From NCBI RefSeq assembly GCF_019448235.1, contig NZ_CP080409.1, positions 806,001 to 870,000 of the forward strand: a stretch of DNA of 64,000 nucleotides, in the 5' to 3' direction. The notes beneath the pieces were generated by a model that worked only from the letters and a program-made list of their open reading frames with translations, was not told where the DNA came from and searched no databases. The translations under genes were made by a program, and so were the position numbers. The first letter of the stretch is position 1. Each line of letters starts with the position of its first letter. The stretch is from Nocardioides panacisoli (GTDB lineage Bacteria; Actinomycetota; Actinomycetes; Propionibacteriales; Nocardioidaceae). Of this stretch, positions 25,406-36,646 are shown in pieces.

Positions 25406-26662
25406 ATGGCGCGGCAGCAATGGGCATCGGGGCTCTGGACGTTCCTACGGCGACTCCTGCTGACCGTCCTCGGTGTCCAGGTCGGCCTGGCGGTCGGCAT
25501 GTCGCTGGTCGACTCCTACCGCCGCCGCGGCAAGCGTCCCAAGCCGTTTCCGGTGCGCGAGCCGCGCACCATGGCGGTCGGCGACGGTGAGATCACCACC
25601 TACGGCTACGGCCAGGACCTCTACGACGACATGCTGTCCGCGATCGAGCGGGCGGAGCACCAGGTCCTGTTCGAGACCTACATCTGGAAGGGCGACCGCG
25701 TCGGGGAGCGGTTCAAGCGGGCGCTGGCCGACGCCGCGGACCGCGGGGTGGAGGTCTACTGCATCTACGACGGCTTCGCCAACCTGGTCGTCCCCCCGGT
25801 CTTCAAGCGGTTCCCCAGGGCGATGAAGGTGTTGCGGTTCCCCGTGTACGGCGCGGGCTGGCGCTTCTTCGACCTGCGTCGCTACGGCCGGGACCACCGC
25901 AAGCTGCTCATCGTGGACGACCACACCGGGTTCATCGGCGGCTACAACATCGGATCGGCGTACGAGACCGAGTGGCGCGACACCCACGTACGGATCACCG
26001 GACCCGCGGTGTGGGACCTCAAGCGCGCCTTCGCCGACTTCTGGAACCTCCACCGGCGGCGCCACCTGCGCTCCTCCGAGCAGCCGCTGCTGCTGGAGAC
26101 GGCCTCGGTGTGGGAGCCGAAGGTGCGGGTCCATCGCAACGTGCCGCGGCTGTGGATGTTCCCGATCCGCGCGATGTACCTCGAGGCCATCAACCGCGCC
26201 AGCACCAACATCTGGATGACCCAGGCCTACTTCCTGCCCGACCAGGACTTCGTCGACGCCCTCAAGGCCGCGGCGCTGCGCGGCGTCGACGTCCGCCTCC
26301 TGGTCCCGCGCAAGTCCAACCACATCGTCGCCGACTGGATCTCCCGGGGCTACTACGGCCAGCTGCTCGAGGCCGGCGTACGGATCCTGCGCTACCGCGA
26401 CGCGATGGTCCACGCCAAGACCGCGACGGTCGACGGCACCTGGACCACCGTCGGCACCGCCAACATCGACCGGCTCAGCCTGCAGGGCAACTACGAGATC
26501 AACATCGAGGTCATCGACCGCGCCCTGGCGACCGAGATGGGCGCGATCTTCGACGTCGACCAGTCCAACTGCTGGGAGCTCACGCCCGACGAGTGGGCCT
26601 CCCGCGACGTCCACCGTCGGTTCACCGAGTGGATCCTGCACCCGCTGCGGCCCCTGCTGTGA
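25406..26662 (+). CDS. Phospholipase D-like cardiolipin synthase family protein
   Basis: A 418-residue membrane-anchored protein with two PLD (HKD) motifs. The first is H164-R-K166 with Asp171 (RDHRKLLIVDD, followed by GGYNIG), the second VHAKTATVDG followed by GTANID near residue 335. Both are intact, so transphosphatidylation or phosphodiester hydrolysis is expected, most simply cardiolipin synthesis. A hydrophobic stretch at residues 14-33 anchors the N-terminus; there is one helix only, fewer than in E. coli ClsA. It stands alone between the mce operon and uvrB. Confidence 0.88.
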   Translation: MARQQWASGLWTFLRRLLLTVLGVQVGLAVGMSLVDSYRRRGKRPKPFPVREPRTMAVGDGEITTYGYGQDLYDDMLSAIERAEHQVLFETYIWKGDRVGERFKRALADAADRGVEVYCIYDGFANLVVPPVFKRFPRAMKVLRFPVYGAGWRFFDLRRYGRDHRKLLIVDDHTGFIGGYNIGSAYETEWRDTHVRITGPAVWDLKRAFADFWNLHRRRHLRSSEQPLLLETASVWEPKVRVHRNVPRLWMFPIRAMYLEAINRASTNIWMTQAYFLPDQDFVDALKAAALRGVDVRLLVPRKSNHIVADWISRGYYGQLLEAGVRILRYRDAMVHAKTATVDGTWTTVGTANIDRLSLQGNYEINIEVIDRALATEMGAIFDVDQSNCWELTPDEWASRDVHRRFTEWILHPLRPLL

Positions 26663-26715
26663 GGACGCTGCGCCTCTCCCGCAACCCTGTCGGTGGCCCC
26701 TCGTAGGCTCGGACC

Positions 26716-28863
<2,148 letters not shown>

Positions 28864-28985
28864 GCGGCCGCGCCGAGCGCTTCCTTCCCTGACCCACGAG
28901 CACCCGACCTCCCGCGACGGCGTGACCATCGCCACTCCTGGCTCGTTGTGCCGGGTGTCACGGTCTCGCGACGTGGCATGTTGGT

Positions 28986-29014
28986 TTGGCCAGAATGAGA
29001 ACACGTTCTAGTAT
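28986..29014 (+). promoter_or_regulatory. mce4 promoter with KstR operator
   Basis: GAGAACACGTTCTA at 28997-29010 fits the KstR consensus TnnAACnnGTTnnA in its palindromic core GAAC-AC-GTTC. A -35 like TTGGCC (28986-28991) and a -10 TAGTAT (29009-29014) are 17 bases apart and bracket the site, so bound repressor would block RNA polymerase. Transcription would begin near 29020, followed by GAGGGGAGG and the GTG at 29048. The rest of the gap 28864-28985 holds nothing recognisable. Confidence 0.85.
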
Positions 29015-29047
29015 GACGTGACTCACAGCCGAGGGGAGGTTCGCGAC

Positions 29048-29821
29048 GTGCCTGTCAGCGCCATGACCGTGGTCAAGGGGCCGGGTGAGCTCGCGCTGAT
29101 GACGGCCGAGGTCACCAAGCGGATCTTCACGCGTCCCTTCCAGGTGCGCGAGTTCCTCGAGCAGGCGTGGTTCGTCACCAGCGTCACCCTGCTGCCCACG
29201 ATCCTGGTCTCGATCCCCTTCGGCGCGGTGATCTCGCTGCAGGTCGGCAGCCTCACCGGCCAGCTCGGCGCCCAGTCCTTCGCCGGCGCGACGGCGGTGC
29301 TCGCCACGGTGCGCGAGGCAGCCCCGATCGCCGCGGCGATGATCATCGCCGGTGCGGCCGGCTCGGCGATCTGCTCCGACCTCGGTGCGCGCAAGATCCG
29401 CGAGGAGATCGATGCCATGGAGGTCCTGGGCATCGACCCACTGGAACGCCTGGTCGCACCGCGCGTCGTGGCCACCATGTTCGTCGCGGTGATGATCAAC
29501 GGCATCGTCATCGGCGCCGGTATCGGCGGTGGGTACTTCTTCTCCGTCATCGTCCAGGGCGGATCGGCCGGGGCGTTCCTGGCGAACTTCGCCACCCTCG
29601 CCTCCCTGCCCGACCTCTACATCGCGATGGTCAAGGCCCTCGTCTTCGGCTGGCTCGCGGCGATCGTGGGTGCCTACAAGGGGCTCAACGCCGGAGGAGG
29701 ACCCAGCGGCGTGGGGCGCGCGGTGAACGAGACCGTGATCGTGGCGTTCATGCTGCTGTTCCTGCTCAACGCGGTGATCACCGCGATCTACTTCCAGGTC
29801 GTCCCGCCGGTGGGTATCTGA
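29048..29821 (+). CDS. yrbE4A: YrbE4A-type permease of steroid importer
   Basis: A 257-residue MlaE-family permease. GTG 29048 is preferred to an upstream GTG at 29018 because GGGAGG stands eight bases before it and 29018 lies at the transcription start. The IREEIDAMEVLGIDPLERLVAPRVVA block near residue 120 is the ATPase contact. A KstR site in the promoter identifies the operon as the likely Mce4-type cholesterol/sterol uptake system, as in Mtb and Rhodococcus. It overlaps the next gene by one base. Confidence 0.93.
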   Translation: MPVSAMTVVKGPGELALMTAEVTKRIFTRPFQVREFLEQAWFVTSVTLLPTILVSIPFGAVISLQVGSLTGQLGAQSFAGATAVLATVREAAPIAAAMIIAGAAGSAICSDLGARKIREEIDAMEVLGIDPLERLVAPRVVATMFVAVMINGIVIGAGIGGGYFFSVIVQGGSAGAFLANFATLASLPDLYIAMVKALVFGWLAAIVGAYKGLNAGGGPSGVGRAVNETVIVAFMLLFLLNAVITAIYFQVVPPVGI

Positions 29822-30660
29822 TGTCGTTGGTCACCGAGCTGGCCGGCGGAGCGGTCAAGAGCAGTCGACGCAGCGTCGAGACCTACGGCGACCAGTTCCT
29901 GTTCTACGCCAAGGCGTTGCTGTGGGTCCCGCGCGCGATGAAGCGGTACCCGCGCGAGGTGTGGAACACCTTGGCCGACGTCGCGTTCGGCACCGGCGGA
30001 CTGAGCCTCATCGCCGGCTCGGCCGGCGTGATCGCGTTCATGTCCTTCTTCGCCGGCACCGAGGTGGGCATCCAGGGCTACGCCTCGTTGAGCCAGATCG
30101 GCGTGGCCAAGTTCAGTGCCTTCATCTCCGCCTACTTCAACACCCGCGAGGTGGCGCCGCTGGTCTCGGCCATCGCCCTCGCCGCGACGGTCGGCTGCGG
30201 CTACACCGCCCGTCTGGGCGCGATGCGGATCTCGGAGGAGATCGACGCGCTCGAGGTGATGGCCGTGCCCTCGTTGCCGTACCTGGTCACCACCCGGATG
30301 ATCGCGGCGTTCATCGCGGTGATCCCGCTCTACATCGTCGCGCTGTCGGCGTCCTACCTCTCGCCGCGACTGATCGTGACGATGATCTACGGCCAGTCGG
30401 CGGGCACCTACGACCACTACTTCCTGCAGTTCCTGCCGCCGGTGGACATGCTGTGGTCCTTCGTGAAGCTGTTGGTCCTGGCCGTCGCCGTGATCCTGAT
30501 CCACTGCTACTACGGCTACACCGCCTCCGGTGGACCCGCCGGTGTCGGCCGCGCGGTGGGGCAGGCGATCCGCTCCTCGATCGTGACGATCGTGGTCGCC
30601 AACTTCTTCATGAGCTTTGCCATCTGGGGTTCCACCACCACGGTGAGGATCACCGGCTGA
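29821..30660 (+). CDS. yrbE4B: YrbE4B-type permease of steroid importer
   Basis: A 279-residue partner permease starting in the TGATG overlap. Core ISEEIDALEVMAVPSLPYLVTTRMIAA near residue 138; hydrophobic segments at both ends, the last VTIVVANFFMSFAIW. Together with YrbE4A it would move sterols through the inner membrane using an ATPase encoded elsewhere. It overlaps mce4A by one base (TGATG at 30658-30662). Confidence 0.93.
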   Translation: MSLVTELAGGAVKSSRRSVETYGDQFLFYAKALLWVPRAMKRYPREVWNTLADVAFGTGGLSLIAGSAGVIAFMSFFAGTEVGIQGYASLSQIGVAKFSAFISAYFNTREVAPLVSAIALAATVGCGYTARLGAMRISEEIDALEVMAVPSLPYLVTTRMIAAFIAVIPLYIVALSASYLSPRLIVTMIYGQSAGTYDHYFLQFLPPVDMLWSFVKLLVLAVAVILIHCYYGYTASGGPAGVGRAVGQAIRSSIVTIVVANFFMSFAIWGSTTTVRITG

Positions 30661-31973
30661 TGCTCGTCAACATCCATCACGACTCGCCGCGCGAGCACAC
30701 GCGCCTCTTCGTCGCCGGCGTCGCCTTCCTGCTCTCCATCGCGCTGCTCATCTGGTTCTCCATCGCGCTGTACAACAAGGAGTTCACCGACGCGACCCGT
30801 GTCACGGTGCAGGCGGAGCGGGCGGGCCTCCAGCTGGCCAAGTTCGGCGACGTGCGCCTCAACGGTGCTCGCGTCGGCTACGTGGAGGCCGTGGGCCAGA
30901 ACGGCGAGAACGCCGAGATCACCGTGGCACTGGAGCCCGCGGCAGCCGAGGAGATCCCCGGCAACGTCGAGGTGGACATCCTCCCGACGACCCTGTTCGG
31001 CCAGAAGTTCATCGCCTTCGTCCGGCCGGACGTCCCGGCCGGACGGCTCGGTGACGGCGACGTGATCCCCCTGGAGCGGGTGGAGACCAACGTCGAGCTC
31101 AGCCGCATCCTCAACGACCTGTTCCCGCTGCTGCGCGCGGTGCGGCCGGCCGACCTCAACGCCACCCTCGGCGCGCTGGCCCAGGCGCTGGAGGGCCGTG
31201 GCGAGCAGATCGGCCAGACGATGGACCAGCTGGAGTCCTACCTGGGCGAGCTCAACGACCAGTTGCCGACCCTGCGCGAGGACCTCATCGCGCTGGCCGA
31301 CGTCGCCGACGCCTACGACCTCGCGGCGCCGGACCTGCTCGACGCCCTGGACAACGTCACCGTCACGGCCAAGACGGTCGTGGAGAAGCGCGACGACCTC
31401 GACACCTTCTTCTCCGACATCGCCGGGCTCTCGCGCACCAGCACGCGCGTGCTCGCCGACAACGAGCAGAACCTGATCCGCATGGGCGAGGTCACCGCAC
31501 CGGTCCTCCAGCTCCTGGCGGAGTACTCCCCGGAGTTCCCGTGCCTGATCCGCGGCGCGGCCAACTACGAGCCGATCCTGTCCAAGACCTTCGAGAACGA
31601 CTGGGTCAAGCAGTACATCGAGCTCTTCACCCCGCAGTACCGCGCGTGGGACGAGCGTGACCTCCCCACCTACGGCGAGGTCGGCCACGGGCCCTGGTGC
31701 GCCGGACTGCCGGGCTTCCAGGTCCCGGCCACCCCGCGACCGCTGGACCAGGGCACCAACCAGGACGAGATCTCGCCGTCGGCCATCCCGAACTTCGGAC
31801 TGTTCGACCCGATCGGCGACATCGAGAGCGGCACTGCGGGCACCAACGCCGATCAGCGCGTGCTCAACGCGATGCTCGCCGGCGCCAACGGCCACGAGGA
31901 GCCCGAGACCTACGGCGCACTCGGCTCCCTGCTCTACGGCCCCGTCGTGCGTGAGGGGAGGAGCGCGGAATGA
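30660..31973 (+). CDS. mce4A: Mce4A-type protein
   Basis: At 437 residues the longest Mce protein here apart from E. An anchor (LFVAGVAFLLSIALLIWFSIAL) is followed by the Mce domain (ERAGLQLAKFGDVRLNGARVGYV, ILPTTLFGQKFIAFV) and long helices, then an extended hydrophilic C-terminal domain of about 100 residues (FTPQYRAWDERDLPTYGEVG...). The C-terminal domain is typical of MceA proteins with a substrate-recognition role. GTLFGQKF matches the MceA subclass. Overlaps mce4B by ATGA at 31970. Confidence 0.92.
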   Translation: MLVNIHHDSPREHTRLFVAGVAFLLSIALLIWFSIALYNKEFTDATRVTVQAERAGLQLAKFGDVRLNGARVGYVEAVGQNGENAEITVALEPAAAEEIPGNVEVDILPTTLFGQKFIAFVRPDVPAGRLGDGDVIPLERVETNVELSRILNDLFPLLRAVRPADLNATLGALAQALEGRGEQIGQTMDQLESYLGELNDQLPTLREDLIALADVADAYDLAAPDLLDALDNVTVTAKTVVEKRDDLDTFFSDIAGLSRTSTRVLADNEQNLIRMGEVTAPVLQLLAEYSPEFPCLIRGAANYEPILSKTFENDWVKQYIELFTPQYRAWDERDLPTYGEVGHGPWCAGLPGFQVPATPRPLDQGTNQDEISPSAIPNFGLFDPIGDIESGTAGTNADQRVLNAMLAGANGHEEPETYGALGSLLYGPVVREGRSAE

Positions 31974-33100
31974 GCAGGAACACCGCCCTGGCGGCGGAGA
32001 TGAGCGACACCCGGCACCTGCGCAACCGCCGCAACGCGGTGACCATCGCGGCCGCCATCAAGCTCGGTGTGTTCACGGTCGTCTCGGTGCTGGTCACCGG
32101 ACTGCTGGCCGTGATCATGGGCAACATCGGCTTCGGCGAGCGCGGCGAGTACGAAGCCGTCTTCAGCAACGCCACCATGCTCGAGGAGGGCGACGACGTC
32201 CGTGTCGCCGGCGTCAACGTCGGCGAGGTCAGCGCGGTCGAGCACCACGAACGGTCCCGGGCGCTGGTGCGGTTCACCGTCGAGGCCGGCGTGGAGATGA
32301 CCACCGCCAGCCGAGCCGAGGTGCGCTTCCTCAACCTGGTCGGCGACCGTTACCTGGCCGTGCTCGAGGGCAACGGGGCGGAGTCCGCGGAGACCCTGGC
32401 CGACGGTGGTCGGCTCCCGATCTCCAACACCAAGCCGGCGCTGAACCTGACGGTGCTCTTCGACGGCTTCAAGCCGCTGTTCCAGGCGCTCACGCCCGAA
32501 CAGGTCAACGAGCTGAGCATGAACCTCGTCCAGGTGCTGCAGGGAGAGGGCGGCACGATCAGCAACCTGCTGCAGCACACCGCATCGCTCACCAACACCC
32601 TCGCCGACCGTGACCAGCTCATCGGCGAGGTCGTGGGCAACCTGACCGAGACGCTCGACACGGTCGACCAACGCCGCGAGCAGCTGAGCAGCCTGATCGT
32701 CGAGCTCAAGAACTGGATGCGCAGCCTGGCCAAGGACCGCGACACGATCGGGTCGTCGCTGGACAACATCTCCGACCTCTCCGTCGTGCTGGAGGACCTG
32801 ATCCGCGAGGGCCGCCCGCTGGTCAAGGAGGACATCGACGCCCTCTACGAGCTCTCGGAGCTGCTGACGCGCGACAAGAACAAGAAGGAGTTCGCCGGCC
32901 TGTTGGACCGACTGCCCGAGGTCATGAACGACCAGGCACGCACGGGCACCTACGGGTCCTGGTACCAGTACTACATCTGCGCGGCATCGGTGCGGATCAC
33001 GCTCCCGCTCATCGGCAACCAGCCGATCATCTCCGACCTGCAGGACTACATCGACGAGTTCTCCTTCCGGTCGACCGCGGAGAGGTGTGAGCGCCCGTGA
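31970..33100 (+). CDS. mce4B: Mce4B-type protein
   Basis: A 376-residue Mce protein. It has an unusually long cytoplasmic N-terminus (about 30 residues, MSRNTALAAEMSDTRHLRNR) before the anchor LGVFTVVSVLVTGLLAVIMG, then the Mce domain (FSNATMLEEGDDVRVAGVNVGEVSAV, NLVGDRYLAVLEG) and a helical tail ending ICAASVRITLPL. Subclass-B features are shared with locus 1 MceB. Overlaps the next gene by GTGA. Confidence 0.91.
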   Translation: MSRNTALAAEMSDTRHLRNRRNAVTIAAAIKLGVFTVVSVLVTGLLAVIMGNIGFGERGEYEAVFSNATMLEEGDDVRVAGVNVGEVSAVEHHERSRALVRFTVEAGVEMTTASRAEVRFLNLVGDRYLAVLEGNGAESAETLADGGRLPISNTKPALNLTVLFDGFKPLFQALTPEQVNELSMNLVQVLQGEGGTISNLLQHTASLTNTLADRDQLIGEVVGNLTETLDTVDQRREQLSSLIVELKNWMRSLAKDRDTIGSSLDNISDLSVVLEDLIREGRPLVKEDIDALYELSELLTRDKNKKEFAGLLDRLPEVMNDQARTGTYGSWYQYYICAASVRITLPLIGNQPIISDLQDYIDEFSFRSTAERCERP

Positions 33101-34077
33101 GCCGCTCCCGTGACGCGAAGGTGGTCCGCTACGGCGTCGTGGCCCTGGTGGTCATGGCGCTGGTCTCGGCGGCCACCTTCAACCTGTCGAAATTCCCCGG
33201 GTTCCGGGGGACCACGTACTACGCCGAGTTCAGCGACGCGAGCGGCTTGCGCAAGGGCAACGTCGTCCAGGTGGGTGGCATCCGGGTGGGCCGCGTCGAC
33301 GACATCCGGTTGGTCGGTTCCAAGGTGGAGGTGAAGTTCGAGATCGACGGTGACGTCGATTTCGGTCCCGACAGCCAGGCGTCGGTCGAGGTCTACAACC
33401 TGCTGGGCGAGAAGTTCATGGACCTGGCGCCGGACGAGGAGGGGCAGCTCGAGGCCGGCGGCACGATCCCGCTGGAGAACACCGAGGCGGCCTACGACAT
33501 CGTCGCCGCCTTCGGCGACCTCACCGAGACCACCGAGGCGATCGACACCGAGCAGCTGAGCAAGGCGCTCAACGTGGTCGGCGAGACGCTGAACGAGACC
33601 GCCCCCGAGATCGAGGCGGCCTTCGACGGGATCTCCCGGCTCTCCCGCAGCGTCGCGTCCCGCGATGAGGAGATCCAGCAGCTCTTCCGGTCCTCGCAGC
33701 GGGTCAGCAAGGTGCTCGAGGCCCGCAGCGACGACATCGTGAAGCTGATGGAGCATGCCGACCTGGTCTTCAAGGAGCTGCGCAAGCGCCGGCAGTCCGT
33801 CCACGACCTGCTCGTCAACGCGCGGTCCTTGGGCGCGGAGCTTCGCGGGCTGGTCAAGGACAACGAGAAGCAGATCGGTCCCGCCCTCGCCGAGGTCGAC
33901 GACCTGACGTCCTTCCTGGTCACCAAGAAGCAGCAGCTCAAGGACGTGCTGGCCGAGCTCGGTCCCTACGTCTCGATCCTGTCCCACATCCTCGGCACCG
34001 GGCCGTGGTTCGACGCCTATGCAGCCAACCTGCTGGCCATCCCGACCGGTGAGTTCGTCCCAGGGTTCCCGGAGTGA
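33097..34077 (+). CDS. mce4C: Mce4C-type protein
   Basis: A 326-residue Mce protein from GTG 33097 in the GTGA overlap. Anchor YGVVALVVMALVSAATFNL, Mce domain (FSDASGLRKGNVVQVGGIRVGRVDDI, NLLGEKFMDLAP), a helical region with clear heptad character, and the subclass-C tail ILGTGPWFDAYAANL near the C-terminus. Confidence 0.91.
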   Translation: MSRSRDAKVVRYGVVALVVMALVSAATFNLSKFPGFRGTTYYAEFSDASGLRKGNVVQVGGIRVGRVDDIRLVGSKVEVKFEIDGDVDFGPDSQASVEVYNLLGEKFMDLAPDEEGQLEAGGTIPLENTEAAYDIVAAFGDLTETTEAIDTEQLSKALNVVGETLNETAPEIEAAFDGISRLSRSVASRDEEIQQLFRSSQRVSKVLEARSDDIVKLMEHADLVFKELRKRRQSVHDLLVNARSLGAELRGLVKDNEKQIGPALAEVDDLTSFLVTKKQQLKDVLAELGPYVSILSHILGTGPWFDAYAANLLAIPTGEFVPGFPE

Positions 34078-35315
34078 TGGCCATGGTGATGACCGTGATT
34101 CGACGCATCGACCGACGCCTGCTCGTCGGGCTGGTCGTCCTGCTGCTCGTGGCCGCCGCGGTCAACGTGTTCCGGTCGCCTGCGGAGACCAAGACGGTCA
34201 CGGCACACTTCCCACGCGCGGTGAGCGTGTACGACGGCACCGACGTCCGCATCCTCGGCGTCACCGTCGGTGAGGTGACCGCCGTCATCCCCGAGGGCAA
34301 CTCGGTGCGGGTCGACATGGAGTACGACGCCTCCTACGACGTCCCCGCCGACGCCAAGGCCGCGGTCGTCACGCCCACGCTGGTCGCGGACCGCTTCGTC
34401 CAGCTGACCCCGGTCTACACCGAGGGCGCCGTCATGGCCGACGGCGCCGACATCCCGTTGCCCGACAGCGGGGTACCGGTCGAGCTGGACCGGATCTACC
34501 AGAGCCTGCAGACCCTCACCCGCGCCCTGGGGCCGAACGGCGTCAACGCCGACGGCGCGCTCAACAACGTGCTCAAGGCCGGCCAGAAGGCCCTCAAGGG
34601 CCAAGGGACACGCGGCAACACGATGATCCGCGAGCTCTCGGCCGCGGCCGAGACCTTCGGTGAGGGTGCCGGGCCGCTGTTCGAGACCGTCACGCAGCTC
34701 GCCGAGTTCACCGAGGTGCTCGCCGACAACGACGAGCTGGTCCGCGCGTTCAGCGAGGACCTCACCGGCGTCACGGACCTGCTCGCGGACGAGAGCGACG
34801 AGCTCGATGCCGCGGTCAAGGAGCTGGCGCGCGCCGTGGGCAGCGTCGAGCGGTTCGTGGGCGACAATCGCGAGGCCCTGGTCAAGGACGTCGAGCAGCT
34901 CACCGACGTGATGCACACCATCGCCTCGGAGGAGGACAACCTGCGCACCGCCGTCGAGATCGCACCGGTCGCGCTGGGCAACCTCCATGCGAGCTTCGAC
35001 CACCTCAGCGGCTCGCAGAACTCCCGCATCGGCATCGGCGGCAACATCTGGTCCGTCGACGGGTTCCTCTGCGGCCTGGTGCAGCAGGCCCCCGGCATGC
35101 CGCGGGCGCTGAAGGACACCACCTGCCAGCTGTTCAAGCAGCTGCTGGAGCCCATCGCCAAGCAGCTCGGGTGGCTGCCGCCGGAGTACGCGTCGTACCT
35201 CCCGCAGCAGACCGGTGCGGACCAGGACGCGCCACGGGTGCCGGACAACCAGTCGGTCTACTACGACACCGGCGAGGACACCGACATGGGCTCGCTGCTC
35301 GGAGGTGGCGAATGA
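34074..35315 (+). CDS. mce4D: Mce4D-type protein
   Basis: A 413-residue Mce protein with GTG 34074 in the GTGA overlap (ATG 34077 is an alternative). Its N-terminus RRLLVGLVVLLLVAAAVNVF has no cysteine, so unlike locus 1 MceD this one keeps a normal membrane anchor. Mce domain: AVSVYDGTDVRILGVTVGEVTAV, VADRFVQLTP. The last 80 residues form a hydrophilic tail with YLPQQTGADQD. Ends in the ATGA overlap with mce4E. Confidence 0.91.
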   Translation: MMAMVMTVIRRIDRRLLVGLVVLLLVAAAVNVFRSPAETKTVTAHFPRAVSVYDGTDVRILGVTVGEVTAVIPEGNSVRVDMEYDASYDVPADAKAAVVTPTLVADRFVQLTPVYTEGAVMADGADIPLPDSGVPVELDRIYQSLQTLTRALGPNGVNADGALNNVLKAGQKALKGQGTRGNTMIRELSAAAETFGEGAGPLFETVTQLAEFTEVLADNDELVRAFSEDLTGVTDLLADESDELDAAVKELARAVGSVERFVGDNREALVKDVEQLTDVMHTIASEEDNLRTAVEIAPVALGNLHASFDHLSGSQNSRIGIGGNIWSVDGFLCGLVQQAPGMPRALKDTTCQLFKQLLEPIAKQLGWLPPEYASYLPQQTGADQDAPRVPDNQSVYYDTGEDTDMGSLLGGGE

Positions 35316-36646
35316 TTGCGCGACGGATGCGGGCCGCGGTCGCGATCGTGGCCGGGGCACTCCTGCTCACCGCCTGCGACTTCGACGGCGCCTACGACCT
35401 GCCGCTGCCCGGGCACCCGGTGGACACCGACAAGACCTTCGAGGTGACCGCCGACTTCGACGACGTCCTCAACGTCGTGCCGCGCTCGCCGGTGATGGTC
35501 GACGACGTCACTGTCGGTGAGGTGACCGAGGTCGACCGGATCGGCTGGAACGCACGGGTCACCATGATCATCCGCGAGGACATCGAGCTGCCCGACAACG
35601 CCGTTGCCGACATCCGGCAGGTCTCGCTGCTGGGGGAGAAGTACGTCGCGCTGGAGGCGCCCACGCGCCAGGTCTCGACCAACCTGCTCGGGTCCGGCGA
35701 CCACATCCCGCTCGCCGCCACGGGCCGCAACCCCGAGGTCGAGGAGGTGCTGGGCGCCCTCGCCTCCCTGCTGAGCGGTGGTGGCGTCGCCCAGCTGGGG
35801 ACCATCACCAGGGAGGCCAACGCAGTGATGTCGGGCCGCGAGGACCGGCTGCGGTCCCTGCTGTCCTCGCTGGAGGGCGTCGTCGGCACCGTGGACGAGC
35901 AGAAGGGCGACATCATCCGCGCGATGGAGTCCATGAACAACCTGACCCGGACACTCAATGCCGAGAAGGACGTGATCGGTGACGCGCTGGACGCGACCGG
36001 ACCGGCGGTGGAGGTGCTCGCCGACCAGCACGAGGAGCTCATCGACATGCTGGGGGCGCTGAACGAGCTCGGTCGGGTCGGCACCCGGGTGATCGAGGCG
36101 AGCAAGGAGGACGTGCTCTCCATCCTCGAGGACCTCGAGCCCGTGCTGCGCAAGCTGCGCGAGGCGGACGAGCAACTCGTCCCCGGCCTGAACCTGCTGG
36201 TGAGCTTCCCGTTCCCCGAGTCGGCCAACGACATCATCCAGGGCGACTACGCCGACACCATCGCCAAGGTGCAGGTCGACTTCGAGAACCTCTTCAAGAC
36301 CCTCGGCCTGCCCGACATCCAGCTGCCGGCCCTCGACGAGGTGCTCGACCAGGTCGGCCTGTGCCTCTCCAGCGGCTCCCTGGGCAGCACGGCCTGCGCC
36401 GGTGTGGTGCAGGACCTCGACCTGCTCAAGGACCTGAAGTCGGAGTGCCAGAAGAAGCGCAACGGGCAGAAGCCGTTGTGCAACGTCGTGCTCGCGGTGC
36501 CGAACCTGGAGGACCTCCTCGGCGGCATCGTCGGTGGCGGGGGCAACGGCGGCGGGCTGCTCGGCTTCCTCGGCAGCTCCGTCGAGGACTCCCAGGAGCC
36601 GCCCGCGACGTCGCGGGAGTCCCTGCTCGGGGCGGTGGCGTCATGA
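35312..36646 (+). CDS. mce4E: Mce4E-type lipoprotein
   Basis: A 444-residue lipoprotein; signal AVAIVAGALLLTAC gives a strong LLTAC lipobox with Cys near residue 19. Mce domain FDDVLNVVPRSPVMVDDVTVGEVTEV and SLLGEKYVALEAP, then helices and a disulfide-capable C-terminal region with four cysteines, ending in a Gly-rich stretch (GGIVGGGGNGGGLLGFLG). Overlaps mce4F by ATGA. Confidence 0.92.
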   Translation: MIARRMRAAVAIVAGALLLTACDFDGAYDLPLPGHPVDTDKTFEVTADFDDVLNVVPRSPVMVDDVTVGEVTEVDRIGWNARVTMIIREDIELPDNAVADIRQVSLLGEKYVALEAPTRQVSTNLLGSGDHIPLAATGRNPEVEEVLGALASLLSGGGVAQLGTITREANAVMSGREDRLRSLLSSLEGVVGTVDEQKGDIIRAMESMNNLTRTLNAEKDVIGDALDATGPAVEVLADQHEELIDMLGALNELGRVGTRVIEASKEDVLSILEDLEPVLRKLREADEQLVPGLNLLVSFPFPESANDIIQGDYADTIAKVQVDFENLFKTLGLPDIQLPALDEVLDQVGLCLSSGSLGSTACAGVVQDLDLLKDLKSECQKKRNGQKPLCNVVLAVPNLEDLLGGIVGGGGNGGGLLGFLGSSVEDSQEPPATSRESLLGAVAS